From Antedon mediterranea (Eukaryota > Echinodermata > Crinoidea > Comatulida > Antedonidae), in assembly GCF_964355755.1 (NCBI RefSeq), contig NC_092670.1, positions 33,839,795 through 33,903,794 on the forward strand: DNA of 64,000 nt, read 5' to 3'. The notes under the pieces are model-generated. The model ran no database searches. It had not been told where the DNA came from and was given only the letters and a program-made list of their open reading frames with translations. Of the stretch, positions 11,510 through 23,100 are shown one piece after another. How positions within the stretch are numbered: the stretch's first letter is position 1; the number at the start of each line of letters is the position of its first letter. The translations under genes and the position numbers were made by a program.

Positions 11510-12290
11510 TTAAAATATATTATTGATAATTATTATCTTCGTTATATTAGCATTTAGGGGTATAGTCACTATTACAACAAAGTTCCAAGATTTGAATGTG
11601 TGTTTGCATGATAAACCCAATGAACGTTTACTTTCTTCTTTAATAGATATTGATTGCAAGAATTAAACATACTGTTTATATTTGTTTACGTAGTACCATA
11701 TAATTTATTTCAAAAACTTCAAAAAATCAAAATCTATTTGCCATCGAATTTGCCACACTGCATTGCACTGTATTGCTTCATCTGCTTTAATTTCACATAC
11801 ACTCGTATGTAGATGACTGTCAATAGTCAGTTAAGATCTACCTAGTAACAGCTTACGATGTTATTATATTGTTTTCACAAACCCTAATAACCTATATATA
11901 TTATTGATAATTATTATATGTTATTTTAGAATTTAGGCTTATATTCACCATTTTGTATTTGTTTGCCTGGTACACTCAATAAACGTTTACTTTATTCATT
12001 AATAAACATTGATTGCAAGAATTAAATATGCTATTTTTTCTTGTGTATGTTTACGCATTATGATACCATGCATGTAAAAACTGCGACGAATCACAATCAC
12101 TTAAAGTGTTTGTATTGCCTTTTATTGCCTTCCTTTGTGGATTATTGACTTGATGACTTTCTTAAAGGTTAACAAATCAACTCCACTATACAATTGGTTA
12201 GCATTCCTCTGTTTTCAATTCACACAGACTCGTATGTAGATGACTGTCATTTGTCAGTTAAGATCTACCTAGTTACAACTGCAGAATTGG
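11510..12290. repeat. Tandem duplication of Link-gene 3' flank
   Basis: Two diverged units of about 390-400 bases (about 11515-11875 and 11898-12290) share TATTGATAATTATTAT, AACGTTTACTTT, GATTGCAAGAATTAAA, ACTCGTATGTAGATGACTGT and CAGTTAAGATCTACCTAGT. Similar traces follow the second Link gene near 17570-17640. No coding potential seen. Confidence 0.75.
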
Positions 12291-12637
12291 GTGTAATGAA
12301 CAGACTTGGCAAATGAATTCTTCCAGCACTGGATAACAACTTTAGCGCATAATGTATAAAACAATGTTGTGAAATAGAAAAGAATCAATACTCAATAAAA
12401 CGTAAGGTGCCCATAGTAAACTTGGTAATCTCATTCACGAATCCATTAGCTAATTATAATTGTCAATCATGTCTTTACAGACCGCCAGTTACATCTCGTT
12501 CACGAATGAATTAACTAAATAAATGTATCTGAAAATCAAATACTAATATGCCTATAATACTAGTAACGTTCGAAATACAATTTTAATCGTGAAATCCATG
12601 ACTAGATAAACATCTGGAGGGTTTCCTGACCAATCTC

Positions 12638-12646
12638 TATAAAAAG
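12638..12646 (+). promoter_or_regulatory. Candidate TATA box and 5' UTR exon of second Link gene
   Basis: TATAAAAAG lies about 30 bases before a likely start near 12668. A good donor (CT|GTAAGTAT) follows at 12731/12732, and an acceptor TTTTTAG at 13740-13746 precedes the ATG at 13766. Together they suggest a 5' UTR exon of about 60 bases and a 1-kb UTR intron. This is inferred from site quality only. Confidence 0.4.
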
Positions 12647-13765
12647 AGAAATGTTAAAACATTATTGTAGTGCTACCTGAAACAATACTATCACCATTCT
12701 CCTGAGGTACAAGAACATTGAAAACACTGCTGTAAGTATAACACATCAATATATTTTGACCATTTTTTACGACGACTTGCGACAAGTCCTCTATTGGCAT
12801 TTCTTTAGACTAATAACTAAAACTATAATAATACTTAATTTAATATTATTTATTTTTAGCTCGAGTCTCCGAAACCCCAATCAAGCTTCTATAGTAAACA
12901 AGAAATATTTCTTACAAAAAACACTGCTCGCTTATTGACGTAACATAAGATATATTGTCCCTCTGAAAAATATTTTGTTATTTCAAATTCGTTTTTTGAA
13001 TATGTCAATTTATTGTCACATAATAGTTATTTTACCTGAAAAAATGTAATTTAAAGCAAAAAAATACTTAAATTGTCTGTCAGACAATGGTTTTTTAGTT
13101 ATAATTAAACTTTTCTTTTCTCTTTTTATATGTGAATAAACATTGTTTTTGTTACAGAAGTGAATAACTTTGATATGAAACACATACTCAATTTCTGTCC
13201 CTTTAGTTTAATTTATTGCTAAGGTCAATTCTGGGGGTCACTTCATCACGCCTAGATATTTCAAGTGTGAAGTATCCTATTACAAACAAAAACTTCAATG
13301 GACTGTTTTGATAATAATTCAATGATTATCTGACAGCGAATTACAGTATTATAATATCATGGGACTCATAAATGAAATGCTTTAGGATTTGTCGTTCAAC
13401 CGTTAGACTCTTTTCCCAGACGTTTCTTGGGTCCAGCAGTTGGTACCTATAAACTATAGTCGAGAATCCTTTTTCACAAAAACGTCAGTGTCTAGTACTA
13501 TAACTGCTGCTTGCTTTCAGGTAATAAATGAGTTATCTCTTGTAACGTAGCGGGCTAGAGCAGCAGCGTGAAAAAGAATTGTATGGTTTTACTATGGAAT
13601 ATTTTTTTTTTATCAAATAATAATATTTAATCATATTTTTAAAACTGTAAACACATTTAACAACTCATACAGATATTCTTCAAATGTATTGTTCATCTTA
13701 TATATCAGGGTATTTTAATTAAATCTCATCAGTCTTGAATTTTTAGGATCAACAACTCCAAAATA

Positions 13766-16700
13766 ATGCATCTCAAGACCATTATATTCCTGGTGTGTTT
13801 ATTTACAATTAATAAGGTAAGAAACGCAACACCGGGACGGGACGTCACGCAACGTAAGTGATTTGACCACTAACAAGCGATGTCGCTTGTCATTGGTCAA
13901 CCAATGCAATCTAACAACACGGACACAAACGTGGTCTTTTAATTCGTATTTAGTACCAAGGCAATCTAATAACAATTTACTTAGCTCACCTTACCAAGAA
14001 CTCCTAATAGTCTGTTGATATTATGTCTGGTTGCGACAAAATACCAACAGTACCGTCCTGTACTATGTACATATTTATCCGTGGCGGTAAGTGTTTGGTA
14101 ACATTTATTTGACAAATAATAAACATAATCTATATATAAATTTACGTAAGGGCAAAATTCGGTAAATCGCGCCTTACTTCTAGAATTTTTACTCGATTGT
14201 ATATAAAGTTGGTTCGTACTTTCGGTACTGATTTTAACCACCTGATGTAACCCTGTTTACTAATTAAATTAAGTTAGATAATTAGTTATTGACGATTAAA
14301 ACGAATTTAGGTTCAACGATTTGCCCCAAATAGGGGTGTTTTCCGATCGTGGTATACACTGTCTAATGGATGTCCATCTTGAAAAAATACCCGCCACAAA
14401 AATGCGAGGAGGCTTCGCATTTTCCTATCTCCTCCTACGATAATTGTTTTTAATAGCTGAAAACCAGAGTACAGCATCATAATGTTGAAAACAGGCCGGT
14501 TTTCTTTAAAAAATGCTATTTTGATACATGTAATACGTTTTTACAAATGTATTGATTTGTGATGAATGGAACATTCCAAATTATTTGGTTTAACCATAGA
14601 GGTATAGATTTAGATTTATGGGCCCCCTTGGAGAATAAACATAAATAGTATTGCAATGCTGTACAATACTGTTAAGGTATTAACCACTTTTAATCGCATA
14701 TTTGAATCGCAAATTTCTTACTGTGAGTGTTGGTACTGTTAGATATAATATCAACAAATATACAAATAAACTTTATTACTGTGAGTGTGGGTAGGCCCTA
14801 CTGTTAACATATAATATACAAATAAATAAACGTTATTACTGACAGTTGCTTCTCAACGTTTGTATTAATTAATAATTTAAAAATATATAAACGTCGTAGT
14901 GGTGTATCGTTACATGTACTTTACTATTTCAATCGACTATGACAGACACAGTTTTAACAAAGTATTAAATCGTAAATGTTTTACTGTATTTAGTGGTATA
15001 TTATTTATAGGCCTATAAAACATTAAAAACAATATTTCGTTACTGAGTGGATAAGAATATTTTTAAAATGTTTCCTCTTTGTACCTTCTTCTCCCATCCC
15101 TCAACCCTTAATGTTACATACAAAACACAAAGTTGGTTTGTTTAAATGAGTCCAAATAAAAAAAATTGACTCATTTTGTTTCTCTCTCTCTCGGAAGTAA
15201 TTCCCAGGGTGCTAATTTTGGTTGACTACATAAATCATTGTGTATATTTATTCGTTTCTGTAAACGACAATGTATTATAGTCCTGCAGTACGTACATTTG
15301 AAATCTCCATTTTTGTCTCGCTGGAAATACTGTGTATTCGAGAACCATCTGTGGGCACGACCTAGATGGTACGCGAGCGAAGCGAGCGTGCCATCTAGTA
15401 ATAATAATTTGAAGATAATATAATGGAAACAAAAAATATTATTTGTCAATAATAACAACATAAATAATAAATCAAGTTAAACAATACATTTGGATACAAT
15501 GAAATGTTCTTATCGGTCTAGATCATAATTAGAAGTTCAATGAATGAATTCTCAAAATGACCCAGGGACGGATACAATAATATAATAATAATTTGATGTT
15601 CAAAAGTTTGACGTATTCAGCGAATGATTAAAAGAAGATTTAATAAAAAGAATTGTTTGCTCAGAAACTATAAACCCAATAATATTAATTATACTTAGAT
15701 AAAATGTGACGTTTAACATGCTTTTTAAAAAGTAGAATATTTCTATATATAAAACAAGGTTGCATCAAGCTCATTCCATAGTTTATGACCAGCAACACTT
15801 ATAAATAATTGAATCTTAGTAAGTTTGGTAAATGGAACATGAAGTGTGCGTGGATTCCTTAAATTATATTTGAGATATGGCTGATATTTGGGAAACAAAA
15901 TATTAGAAAGTGGCGTGGAACTGATCGTGACACAGCCACAGATAAACAATCTCCGGATCCCTGTTGTTAGATTGCATTGGGTCAACTCACTTGAGCTGCA
16001 TCTACGTCCTTGCGTTGGGTCTGGGAGATACGCTTAACATATAAAAAGCATTTACTGTCATTTTATGGATTGTGATCAACCACAATGTACATGGTATGAA
16101 GAACCCACTGATACGCGTTTTTAATTATTATATATACTAGAGGGTGAGACGATGGTTCTCGGAATGATAATGACTGTAAAAAGGACGTTCTCATTGTACG
16201 TTTTCTGTCGGTTACCATTATTGATAATTCTTGACATTCGTAAAACTAAACCTGCTCTGTTTCACAGTGTCTTAGATGATTAATAACATTTTAAAGTAGG
16301 CCTATAGTGTATATTGTTTGGTAGGGCCCTTATAGTGCCGAGGTGGGGAGGTGGAATTCATTTGAGGGAGGTGCTTATTCAAGGGATATGTTTAATTTTT
16401 TAGTTTTAGTAATATGGTAACATTTATAATCAAATAAAATCCTCTAATAGATATATGAAAAGTGGTAAAAAAAGAATAACAAATGCTTGGTAAATTGTAG
16501 AAAACAGTGCGATGAATTCAACTACAAATAGTATCATTGTTTTACTATAAATATATATATATAATACAATGTGTATAAATGTGGATGGTATTTATTAGAT
16601 AGTTGGGTTTGGGGGGAGCGATTATTATTCAAAGTGATGTTTTATTGGGGAGGCGTTTATTAAAATAAATGTCAAATGTTTGGTAAATTACATCTAAGAT

Positions 16701-17536
16701 AGATAAGGTAGGTATCCAAGGCGGAGATTTATACCGAAGTTTTTCCATTGTGCTCGCCTATGTCAGAATTAACCATAATTTATATATAGCTATAGCTTTT
16801 GTTTTTCGAATGATATACTTACATTTTGAGGAATTCCCATAATTCCAGACACAGTCGCACAACGCGTTTGAAAGGGCCATTGACGATAAAGACACTGGCG
16901 GCACTTGTTTCGTAGATAGGCTTCTGGAAAAATTGTCTGAGGCTTTAGCGGAACAGCAGCAACAACAGACGAAACAAATCCTTGACAAAATAGAAGAAGT
17001 GGAGGAGAAGGTGGACGACATAAGGAAATGCACGTGTTCTGGTAATTAATGTCAAATTATTATTACTATAATTCTTAATAATGAAATCATCAGTTATTGC
17101 AAACAAGGATTGCCATATACAGTACATTATCATCGGCCATCATCTTTTTGCTTAAGTTTTACAAACAGAAATTGACTGAACGAACATATTATGTACTGTA
17201 TAATAATACTTACTATGTTATTTTATTGTAGAGCGCTATGGCGTGTTCCACTTGGCGGTTGGTCGGTATACGCTGAATTTCGAACAAGCCAAACAAATAT
17301 GCATTGACAACGGTGCAGTAATCGCCACTGTTGAACAGTTAAAAGCAGCACAATCGTTTGGCTTTGACCAATGCAGCGCTGGGTGGTTATCAGACGGCAG
17401 CGTTCGATACCCGATCACAATGCCACGACCGGGATGCGGAGGAGACGGACCTCCTGGCATCAAAAGCTGGGGGAACCCCGCTAAGACTAACACTTACGAT
17501 GTTTATTGTTTTAAGAAAGAAAAACAGCAACAATAA
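13766..17536 (+). CDS. Secreted coiled-coil Link-domain protein 2
   Basis: Three exons: 13766-13816, 16849-17041 and 17232-17536, phases 0 and 1; 182 aa. It is a tandem paralogue of the gene at 10213-11492 with the same exon plan. Exon 1 is a short hydrophobic signal exon ([17 protein letters not shown]) ending at GTAAGA. Exon 2 encodes a Gln/Glu-rich coiled coil ([26 protein letters not shown]) ending KCTCSG. Exon 3 encodes a full Link module ([46 protein letters not shown]). The stop codon lies inside an AATAAA (17532-17537). The 3-kb first intron has been filled by repeats (inverted copy of the 1.86-kb repeat, a MITE copy at 16141-16675). Joining exon 1 to exon 2 across 3 kb rests on phase, orientation and analogy, so it is less certain than exons 2-3. 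Confidence 0.82.
14131..14517 (-). repeat. Inverted copy of the 1860-2258 repeat
   Basis: This is the minus-strand partner of the repeat at 1860-2258, lying in the first intron of the second Link gene. Confidence 0.7.
15361..15399. repeat. Short near-perfect palindrome
   Basis: CTAGATGGTACGCGAGCG is followed at once by AAGCGAGCGTGCCATCTAG. The arms pair almost completely, forming a stable hairpin with a very short loop. It may be the tip of a transposon or a structured RNA element; no further support. Confidence 0.6.
16141..16675 (+). mobile_element. MITE copy related to 7325-7798
   Basis: This matches the 3' part of the element at 6243-7798 in the same orientation, with small indels. It contains no ORF. 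It sits in the first intron of the second Link gene. Confidence 0.6.
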
Positions 17537-17689
17537 ACATAAAATATGAATAATATTACATAATGTTGATCCAATATCTGATGTGTCTTTACTTTCTTCT
17601 TTAGTTTAACATTGATTTAAATACATATTCTGTTTATTTTCTTTGTATGTGTACGTATTTACGATTGGTAAAGGCTTGTTACCTTCCTT

Positions 17690-18345
17690 TGACTTCAGGA
17701 CATTGTCCCCCGGTATTTATCTCCCCGGACATTTTCCCCTCGTGACATTTTCCCCCGCACCGTTTTCGCCACAGCGTTATATTTCATCATTATTTTTTTT
17801 TAATCTAATTTGTTAAGAGCCGAATAAGACATCATTACACAACTCAAGGACTGATAGTATTTTAAACAGATTTTACTGTTACTGTTTCTATAAAAATGTA
17901 GTATTGTTAGATATTAACTGGTTGTTCAAAGTACACAAATTAATAAGTGTATTTTCTTTCATTATCTATATATCTATATAACAAATAAACACAATAGCAA
18001 AAGAAATGACAAAAGCGTAGGCAAAACCAAAGGTAACATGCAATGTTTATCAAAAATGATTCATCTTTGTTTAAAGAGACACATGTTAACGCTGTAAATA
18101 TAGTATTTATTGAGAAAAACCATGAACAACTTGAGGGAGTGGCATTAATGATAAGATGAAAAGCTTTATTGGAAACTATACTATATCAATACTGTTGATG
18201 AGTTTACTCTTTACTCTTCAGAAAAATTGTGTTTGAATAATGATAAAATATAATGCTGTGGGGTTTAATGGGAGAGGGGGATATCCAGTGGGAAAATACA
18301 GGGAGAAAATGTCCGGGGGTGGGAGAAAATGTCTTGGTGGAAACC
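17690..18345. mobile_element. MITE-like element with ACATTTTCCCCC ends
   Basis: The left end has GGACATTGTCCCCC, CCGGACATTTTCCCCTCG and GACATTTTCCCCCG. The right end has the inverted equivalents (GGGAGAAAATGTCCGGGGG, GGGAGAAAATGTCTTGG). The arms are about 70 bases with subrepeats of a 20-base motif. The interior has no ORF. Confidence 0.55.
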
Positions 18346-18349
18346 AGCC

Positions 18350-20120
18350 CCTCCTCCCGTTAGGAACGTAGGCCTATTTATTTAATTGATTATTTTCATT
18401 GACATTTCAAGCAAATGCAATGTTTGCACCTAGTATACTTAACCCATAATAAATATAAACTAAATCGATAAAGTTGTATTTGTATATCATTTTCGATTAT
18501 AAAATGTACATCTCTGTTTGTAAACGGAAAAATATACGACACGTTAAAACAATATTTTATCCCTATATTGGTTGAATGTTCCAAAAGTGTAAATATTTCA
18601 AAATTTACTAAGGCCACGTAAATGGTTTTATATTTGAATACCGGCGGAAGGGTGTCTACCCCAGCAAAGGAAAAGTAAAACATTGTGGCCAATTCCAAAG
18701 CTGTTGAATTGGCCAAGTCATTAACATTAACATTGTCATTTATATAGCCCCTTTACATTGATCAAAACGCTTTACAAGTCATTTACCTTTATAACTTAAA
18801 CAAAAAACAATAAATATTCCGACATTAATTATATGCCACCTAATCATAATTATCCTATAAAATCGATACTTTTGTTATGTTATTCATTTTAAAAACAATA
18901 AACATATAATAAACGTGGTATGAGTAAAGAGTAATGCCAGTCATTGGCATCAGTTGTAGCAGTACGAACTTTCTATTTGCAACAACCAAGAACCAAAACT
19001 TCGTCGTCTGAACTTACAATCAGCCGTGTCGAGTAATCAAGTGAATTAAGATCTCAATGCTCTCTAGCATGCGTAGGCCTACAATACATTATCGTGACTA
19101 GGTCCTTGTGGGTCGTCCTAAATATGGAAGGCTCCCTTTCACGTCATCTACCGTATCTCTCTACGGATGGGTACCACGATCATCCTTTCTATAAGTTAAT
19201 AAACCCTTCATATTATAACAAGAGCAATCAGAGAGTTGCAACATTCGCAAAACCAGGAATAAAAAGGAGAATCAAGAATCGTCGATAATTAGGATCCTGG
19301 TCCGGATTCCCTCCAAAATGTAATATAAGAGTCTTCCACTGTGGTTTAAATGTGGTAAAGATCCGTCTTTTAATTATCCTGCTAACAGACAAACACCCGA
19401 ACACCACTTCCCTCCCCACCACACCCACCTAGTGTACACACGCCCACATATCTCAGACAAAAATACAACATCTTTGACGTAGGAAATACATTGCACAGAC
19501 AGCATGCTGCGATTAACCATCATGTATTTCGGTATACGGTACAGCCTAAAAAACGGGGAAATAAACCTAGGAAGTGATTAAGGTACAATTTTCCACATTA
19601 AACATCATCATTGAGCAGTTTAACAATTGCAGATATTGAAGACCTCAACATTTCAGTACTATTCAATAACGTTCTTCTCGTCTTGCTTCAAATGCGTCAT
19701 ATTTACCAGACATAAATATGAGGGAAAGCTAACAACCGAACATTGACCTGTGTGTATGTAAATTGTTTTACTATCCTTTATAGACAATCTCGCATTCTTT
19801 AATTACATATGACTACATGTTTATTTGTTTAAAAGGTGTTTGTAAGGACCAATTTCAACCGGATTATATTATTAAGATAAGACAGATATGTTTGCCATTT
19901 CTTTTCCTTTTTTTCTGTTCTGATTAATATATTTGGGTCAAGCCTTTCTGTTGCGATCATAAATGACGGATAAATAATACTTCGGATTTACGTTAATATG
20001 TATTGATTATGTTTACAATGTGTTTATTGCGTCTAATTTAAACAGATTGAAAATTAAGATAACCGAAATGCCTGTCTCCGTCCCTGAATAATATATTTAG
20101 GTCAAGCCTTTCTTTTGCGA
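18350..20120. other. Intergenic, no gene recognised
   Basis: No supported gene. The stretch 18735-18775 (TATATAGCCCCTTTACATT...) resembles a 3' end seen in many marine-animal repeats. 19914-19975 and 20074-20135 share TCAAGCCTTTCT and GCGA(T/G)CATA..AAATGA, so the promoter of the next gene carries a partial local duplicate. Confidence 0.35.
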
Positions 20121-20123
20121 GCA

Positions 20124-20132
20124 TATATAAAT
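20124..20132 (+). promoter_or_regulatory. TATA box of CTLD/FG-GAP gene
   Basis: TATATAAAT lies 67 bases before the ATG at 20191, similar in spacing to the TATA box of the first Link gene. Confidence 0.55.
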
Positions 20133-20190
20133 GATGTTAAACCAGTCGAACATTACTTCTGATTCAAGAAGCATTGCGTTATTCCAAAAA

Positions 20191-23100
20191 ATGAATCGCT
20201 TAACTGTGTTAGTGTTGCTTCTCTGCTTTACTCTACATGGCTCTAGATCTGGTAAGTTTTTAGCTTATAGTCTACTTTTAGGCCTGCTTGGAATTTGCTT
20301 GGTACGTCTACTTGTATAGGCCTTGACAGACACTAGATGGGTATAGTCTTAAATATTCCATTAGGAATTCTAGCAAAAGAGACTCATTATGTTATTTCTT
20401 ACTTAAAAAAGCATTGTAAACCATATAACGTTGTATGTATATTTTATAATACAACTTTAATATATAATATTCCTCCAGCAAGCGTGCAAGAACAATTAGA
20501 TAAAACAACAAGTATTAAAAAAGCAGATGATAAAAAACAAACGATCGAAAAGGTTGACGAAGAAGTAAGTGACGTTATAACCGAAAATGGTGTTGCAGAA
20601 ACAAGTAATGAAATTCGAACAGTCGATGAAAATGCTGAAAACTCAGACGATGTAAAAGAAATAAAGGCCGAAGACAGTTTAGCAGAAAAAGCAGGTAAAC
20701 ACAATGAGAATTTAACCTTAATGCAAAACTTACTCTGACAATGCTTCTAAAATAGTTCCCCGACACATAACCATTTGTCATGCTTCTTTCCTAAAACTGA
20801 AAACGATAAAAGAGTTGCTAAACGATTTTATACGATCATTGCATTTTTTCGTAGGTCAGGTTTGAACTCAATTCACTCTGCATCTTGGATTGGCTACGAC
20901 AAATTCATACTAATTTCTGTAAAGTCCGTAATTTCTGATTTATATTTTTTGGGGATTTAATAGTAATTTTAATTTGACAATATTTGTGTCTCAATTAAAT
21001 TTTTCCTATTGTTAAAGATATATTGTGCCCCTGAAAAAAAAATGGTTTTAATAGTTACGATACTCATCAAAAATTGGATAAAGAAAATTATTTACCTAAA
21101 AAACTGTAATAGCAAAAATAGTCAAAGTGACTGGAAGTTAAAGGGTTTTGGTTAAATGTAACTGTGAAAACAATATTACTTTATAATTTTTATTTATACT
21201 GAAGTGATTAACTTATTAAAACTGCGAAATGTCCTATCTACCTTTTTTTTTTATTAATCTTTATTTTTTATGTATTTGGGGGGGGGGGAGGGGAGACAAC
21301 ACAAATTATTAAACATGACAAGTAAAAATATCATGAACTAAAGAAATAGAGGCCGAAGACAGTTTAGCAGAAAAAGCAGGTAAACAAAATATAAATTTAA
21401 CCTTAGTGCAAAGGTTACTCTGACAATGCTTCCCGACACATTTGTCATGCTTTTTACCTAAAACTGAAAACTATCAAAGAGTTGCTAACAGATTTGATAC
21501 CATCATGGATAAAAATCATGAACTACAGTTATGAAATTATGGAAAACACGTAAAATTTAGAGCAAAATTCTGAAAAAATATATTTTCATTTCAGAAGCTT
21601 TGGAAAGTCAACTAGTACAAAAGAGCGTAACTAAAGGTAATGTATTTTATATAGTTTTAAACAAACAGATAGCAACAATCCATGTTGAATTACTGTTTAC
21701 TGCAAAAGTTTTAACTAATAATATATGTATTTTTATGTAGGCAGTGGCGTAACGCAGAGGCCCGAGGCCCCCGGTTTAGGAATCCTAAATGGCTCTCCAA
21801 TTCTGGAAGCTGGGTGTTTTTAGCTTTTTCGACATATTTTAATTCCTCTGGGCACTGCTCAGGGGCCTCCATAAGCTCCGGAGCCCCTGAGTATAGCCAG
21901 TGAGCGCTTATATCCGTTACGCCACCGATGTAGGAACACTGCCGAGCAACGTTTTTGTCAAGATTGATCTTCGACCGAATGTTGCTTCTCTGTTTTTCTT
22001 TCTATGAGAAACAATTTACCTTATCCTGTCAACTTCTTTTTATTTTCATTTATTGTTAAATATAAAAAGACACAATACAATAATTGTTGTTTTGCAAAAG
22101 AGTACAATATTTAATGTAAAATCTACTGTGTTACATGTGTTTTTTATTTTTTTATTGCTATTTAAAGGATGCCCAAGTTACTGGACATCATATAAGGGAA
22201 GCTGTTATAGATACTTTAATAGCCCGACAAATTGGCAAACAGCTAGATCTCGATGCAAGAGTTACGGAGCTGATCTTACTGTCATCAAGGATATCTATGA
22301 AAATAACTTCATCGGTAGCCTTATTGTACAAAGCTCATGGATTGGTTTGAAGGAAGTTTCGAAAGGATCCTTTTCTTGGGTAGAAACTGGCGAAAGTTCA
22401 ACTTATAAAAGTAAGAACGAATATATACTTAAGGTATACAATCATTTTTGAAAGACAGTTTTAAAAATATATGAAACAGGGAAAAAATAAAGATAACTGT
22501 TACGGTATACAATTTAAATCACTCACATCTGTTACGTTATCTTTAAAATTCTAAATTGAGGGAATCTTAATTTTGTTTAAATCTTATATAAACATTATGT
22601 ATATTGTAAAGTTTGTTAACAAAGAGCGAGAGTTGGAAAAAGAAAATGATCATGTATTAAAGTATAATAATAAAATAATAATTTATTTATTAAAATATTA
22701 AGAATTACAATAAGAGTAGGCCCCCAGAAAGACAAATATACATGACAGTGCACCAATAGATACTAATGGCAAGATATAATAAAACATATTACTATCTTTC
22801 CTTTCTTATTATTATTTTAAAGAGTTCAGAGCAGGTGAACCAAGCAATGTAGGGAATGGCTGTGTTGAACTTTACAAAGGCTATCAGTACACATGGAATG
22901 ACTTAAGCTGTAGCACTAACCTGCACTACGTGTGTGAATTATGTAAGTACAGTGGTACGATTTTTTTTTGTAAATGTCAGTTTGATTTGTTACTTATTCT
23001 GTTTAGTATAGTTCTACTGAAAAGGAAAGTGATATTTCATGGTGATAATAAACGGTACAATTGAACGTTCAGAGGTTTGTAAACATTTTAAAATTCGAAC

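Noticed and set aside
13981-14241. Minus-strand frame similar to the start of the frame at 2142 (shared [14 protein letters not shown])
   Set aside because: The similarity is due to the shared non-coding dispersed repeat, which continues outside the frames; it is not a conserved protein.
19094-19288. Frame ending in a basic KRRIKNRR tail as a small gene
   Set aside because: Short, no splice or promoter support, no recognisable similarity.
20444-20704. Minus-strand Ser-rich frame over stalk exon 2
   Set aside because: Antisense shadow of the real stalk exon, which is supported by splice sites and phase.
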